Source of the DNA: Ruegeria marina
GTDB lineage: Bacteria > Pseudomonadota > Alphaproteobacteria > Rhodobacterales > Rhodobacteraceae
NCBI RefSeq assembly: GCF_900101475.1
Contig: NZ_FMZV01000010.1
Location: 1 to 64,000, forward strand
Reading direction: 5' to 3'
Length of the DNA: 64,000 nt
Shown here in pieces: positions 61,589 to 64,000 of this stretch. Below the pieces are notes generated by a model. That model did no database searches. It saw only the letters and a list, made by a program, of their open reading frames with translations, and had not been told where the DNA came from. Every line of letters starts with the position of its first letter. Within the stretch, counting starts at the first letter, position 1. The translations under genes were made by a program, and so were the position numbers.

Positions 61589-62410
61589 ATGATGGAAACA
61601 CGCACCAAACTCGCCCCCGTCGACCCGGTCTGGGACCGGATCACCGCCGAAGCACTTGAGGCTGTAGACAAGGAACCTCTGATGGGCGGGCTGGTCCACG
61701 CCTGTATCCTGCACCACCGGAACCTTGAGAAGGCCCTGTCCTACCGCATCGCGGCGAAGCTCTGCTCGAACGAAATGTCTATGATGGTCCTGCGCGAAAT
61801 CGTTGACGAGGCCTATGACAGCGCGCCGGAACTGGTCGAGGCCGCGCGCGCCGACCTGATGGCGGTTTACGAGCGTGACCCGGCCTGCCACCGGCTGTTG
61901 CAGCCGATCCTCTATTTCAAGGGCTATCAGGCGATGCAGGCTTATCGGGTCGCGCATTGGCTGTGGACACGCAAGCGCTATGACCTGGCCTATTTCTTCC
62001 AGATGCGGGTGTCCGAGATCTTTGGCGTCGATATCCACCCGGCGGCCCGGATCGGCAAGGGCATCATGATCGACCACGCCCATTCCATCGTGATCGGCGA
62101 AACGGCCGTGGTGGGCGACAACGTGTCGATGTTGCACTCGGTGACGCTGGGCGGGACCGGCAAGGAGGAAGAGGACCGGCATCCCAAGATCGGCGATGGC
62201 GTGTTGATCGGGGCAGGCGCCAAGGTGCTGGGCAATATCAAGGTCGGCCATTGCAGCCGCATCGCGGCGGGTTCGGTCGTGCTGGCCGAGGTGCCCCCCT
62301 GCACCACGGTGGCCGGTATCCCGGCCAAGATCGTGGGCGAGGCGGGCTGCGCCCAGCCTTCGGTCAACATGGACCAGATGTTCGGCCCGCGCCAGCCCGC
62401 CACCGAGTGA
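61589..62410 (+). CDS. cysE: Serine O-acetyltransferase
   Basis: Acetylates L-serine with acetyl-CoA, first step of cysteine synthesis. 273 residues. N-terminal helical domain, then left-handed beta-helix of hexapeptide repeats (GVDIHPAARIGKGIMIDH, GETAVVGDNVSMLHSV, LGNIKVGHCSRIAAGS). Catalytic His in DIHPAA and in IDHAHS. The C-terminal tail, where cysteine synthase binds, ends PRQPATE without the usual terminal Ile, so complex formation may be weak or absent. Convergent with pdhC. Confidence 0.95.
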   Translation: MMETRTKLAPVDPVWDRITAEALEAVDKEPLMGGLVHACILHHRNLEKALSYRIAAKLCSNEMSMMVLREIVDEAYDSAPELVEAARADLMAVYERDPACHRLLQPILYFKGYQAMQAYRVAHWLWTRKRYDLAYFFQMRVSEIFGVDIHPAARIGKGIMIDHAHSIVIGETAVVGDNVSMLHSVTLGGTGKEEEDRHPKIGDGVLIGAGAKVLGNIKVGHCSRIAAGSVVLAEVPPCTTVAGIPAKIVGEAGCAQPSVNMDQMFGPRQPATE

Positions 62411-62426
62411 TCCGGTTTCAGGAAAG

Positions 62427-62460
62427 ATAAGGCCCGCCGGAGCGATCCGGCGGGCCTTAT
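62427..62460. terminator. Bidirectional terminator between cysE and pdhC
   Basis: Perfect 14-bp stem ATAAGGCCCGCCGG with its complement, loop AGCGAT, A/T at both feet, between two convergent genes (16 bp after cysE, 18 bp from pdhC). Confidence 0.9.
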
Positions 62461-62478
62461 CGTGATCTGTCCCGAAGG

Positions 62479-63804
62479 TCAGGCCAGCATGACCATCGGA
62501 TTTTCCAGGTTGTCGACGATTGCCTGCAACAGTTGCGCGCCGAGCGCCCCGTCGATCACCCGGTGATCCACCGACATGGTCACCGACATGACGGTGGCCA
62601 CGGTCAATTCGCCATCGGCGCCGACCACGGGCTTCTTGACTCCGCTGCCGACCGCCAGGATGCCCGCGTGCGGCGGGTTCACGATGGCGTCGAAATTGTC
62701 GATCCCGTACATGCCGAGGTTCGAGATGGCGAAGGTGCCGCCCTGGTATTCATGCGGTGCCAGCTTGCGGTCGCGGGCGCGGGCGGCGAGATCCTTCATC
62801 TCGGTCGAGAGCGCCGAGAGCGACTTCATGTCGGCATCCTTGAGCACCGGGGTGAAGAGGCCGCCTTCGATGGCGACCGCCACGGCCACGTCCGAGGGTT
62901 TGAGTTGCAGCACCCGGTCGCCGGCCCAGACCGCGTTGCAGGCCGGCACCTGCTGAAGCGCGTTGGCGACCGCCTTGATGATGAAGTCGTTGACGCTCAG
63001 TTTGACGCCGCGCCCTTCGAGCTGCTTGTTCAGCTGCGCGCGGAACTTCATCAGCGCATCCAGCTTGATGTCGCGGCGCAGGTAGAAATGCGGAATGGTC
63101 TGCTTGGCCTCGGACAGGCGCGCGGCAATGGTCTTGCGCATGCCGTCGAGTTTGACTTCTTCGTAGGCGCGGCCTTCGTACATGCGGGCGACCATGTCGG
63201 CGCTGGGGCCGCTGGGGGCCGCAGCCGGGGCGGCAGGCGCCGCGGCAGGGGTTGCTGCGGGTGCCGCAGCCTGCGCAGGCGCCGCAGCAGGCGCGGTTGC
63301 CCCGATCACATCCGCCTTGACGATGCGTCCATGCGGGCCGGAGCCCGCGATCTGTGTCAGGTCTAACCCCTTGTCGGCGGCAATCCGGCGTGCCAGCGGC
63401 GAGGCGAAGACGCGGCCGCCATCGGCGGCCTTCGGCGCGGCCGGGACCGGGGCCGGTGCGGGGGTGGCTGCGGGCGCCTCGGACGCTGCAGGGGCGGCCT
63501 CGTTGCCCGCGGCGGCGGCCGGGGCCGCCTTCGGTGCGCTGGGGATGTCGCCCGCGCTTTCACCCTCTTCCAGCAGAACCGCGATGGGGGTGTTTACCTT
63601 GACCCCTTCGGTGCCCTCGGGCACCAGGATTTTGCCGACCACGCCTTCGTCGACGGCTTCGAACTCCATCGTCGCCTTGTCGGTTTCGATTTCGGCCAGC
63701 AGGTCGCCCGAGGAGACGGTGTCGCCTTCCTTGACCAGCCATTTCGCCAGAGTGCCTTCCTCCATGGTCGGAGAGAGGGCGGGCATCAGGATTTCGGTGG
63801 GCAT
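62479..63804 (-). CDS. pdhC: Pyruvate dehydrogenase complex dihydrolipoamide acetyltransferase (E2)
   Basis: Core of the pyruvate dehydrogenase complex, moving acetyl from lipoyl to CoA. 441 residues: one lipoyl domain with Lys43 in [11 protein letters not shown], an Ala/Pro linker, peripheral-subunit-binding domain ([18 protein letters not shown] near 130-150), second Ala/Pro linker and the catalytic domain ending in [10 protein letters not shown] (active His near 414). The start follows GGAGCGACAG, 12 bp after pdhB. Named pdhC in the alphaproteobacterial pdhA-pdhB-pdhC system. Confidence 0.96.
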   Translation of the reverse strand: MPTEILMPALSPTMEEGTLAKWLVKEGDTVSSGDLLAEIETDKATMEFEAVDEGVVGKILVPEGTEGVKVNTPIAVLLEEGESAGDIPSAPKAAPAAAAGNEAAPAASEAPAATPAPAPVPAAPKAADGGRVFASPLARRIAADKGLDLTQIAGSGPHGRIVKADVIGATAPAAAPAQAAAPAATPAAAPAAPAAAPSGPSADMVARMYEGRAYEEVKLDGMRKTIAARLSEAKQTIPHFYLRRDIKLDALMKFRAQLNKQLEGRGVKLSVNDFIIKAVANALQQVPACNAVWAGDRVLQLKPSDVAVAVAIEGGLFTPVLKDADMKSLSALSTEMKDLAARARDRKLAPHEYQGGTFAISNLGMYGIDNFDAIVNPPHAGILAVGSGVKKPVVGADGELTVATVMSVTMSVDHRVIDGALGAQLLQAIVDNLENPMVMLA

Positions 63805-63816
63805 GTCTGTCGCTCC

Positions 63817-64000
63817 TTACCGATAGGTCACTTGTTTGACGGCCGCGACCACCTCGTCGGTGGTGACCAGCGCCAGTTTTTCCAGGTTCGCCGCATAGGG
63901 CATCGGAACGTCCTTGCCCGTGCAGGTGATGACCGGCGCATCGAGATAGTCGAACGCCTGTTGCATCACCTCGGAGGCGATGTAGCTGCCGACGGATCCC
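63817..64000 (-). CDS. pdhB: Pyruvate dehydrogenase E1 component subunit beta, 3' end
   Basis: Last 60 codons only; the gene continues beyond the window edge. The product reads GSYIASEVMQQAFDYLDAPV, then TGKDVPMPYAANLEKLAL and ends VKQVTYR. This is the typical C-terminus of PdhB, the E1-beta chain that forms the thiamine-diphosphate active site with PdhA. 12 bp upstream of pdhC. Confidence 0.95.
   Translation of the reverse strand, partial: GSVGSYIASEVMQQAFDYLDAPVITCTGKDVPMPYAANLEKLALVTTDEVVAAVKQVTYR

Overview
The window looks like a chromosomal segment of a marine alphaproteobacterium of the Rhodobacteraceae (Roseobacter group, Ruegeria-like). The evidence is high GC with strong GC bias at third codon positions, a complete Rhodobacterales-type gene transfer agent (GTA) cluster, a dnaG-rpoD pair, a soxBDAG sarcosine oxidase operon, a form II cox operon and a pdhB-pdhC-cysE neighbourhood. 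Assignment is from gene content and recognised protein families only; no database search was possible.

Left part (1-23.5 kb) is metabolic and accessory. It starts with a coxS-coxL-coxM operon whose large subunit carries the form II active-site loop. Next is a redox/sulfur cluster: a NosR/NirI-family flavin and iron-sulfur membrane protein, a CxxxCW protein, a SoxH-like metallo-beta-lactamase protein, a SoxYZ-like carrier and an RND pump. The pump, carrier and metallohydrolase run in one direction behind an inverted repeat that resembles a persulfide-sensor operator. After a BamA/TamA-like barrel protein comes a sugar-acid catabolic region (kdgK, denD, SDR, IlvD/Edd dehydratase, FAH hydrolase, HpcH aldolase, uronate dehydrogenase). 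This region shows gene loss: a 2-hydroxyacid dehydrogenase with a large internal deletion and a possible second broken frame. It contains no recognisable transporter or regulator gene for the pathway.

Middle part (23.6-46.8 kb) is mostly housekeeping: two identical tRNA-Glu(UUC) genes, each with its own promoter, then recJ, glpX, hom, a TetR regulator with an operator at its start, a pirin, three Tad-type pilin-like/TadG genes, glutamate dehydrogenase, an outer-membrane beta-barrel candidate, sarcosine oxidase soxBDAG, dnaG and rpoD.

Right part (47-61.4 kb) is a full GTA structural cluster in the canonical order g1 to g15, with g3.5, g10.1 and one small trailing gene. It has a near-consensus promoter, followed at once by a strong terminator-like hairpin before g1, a GNRA-loop hairpin after the capsid gene and a 27-bp tandem repeat in the g15 tail protein gene. 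The window ends with cysE (inverted repeat at its promoter) convergent with pdhC and the end of pdhB.

The best candidates for new biology are the NosR-like/SoxYZ-like/RND module with its putative sulfur-responsive operator, the promoter-plus-attenuator leader of the GTA, the paired GAGAG-loop hairpins ahead of soxB, and a dispersed intergenic repeat seen three times. No CRISPR array, insertion sequence or rRNA gene was seen.
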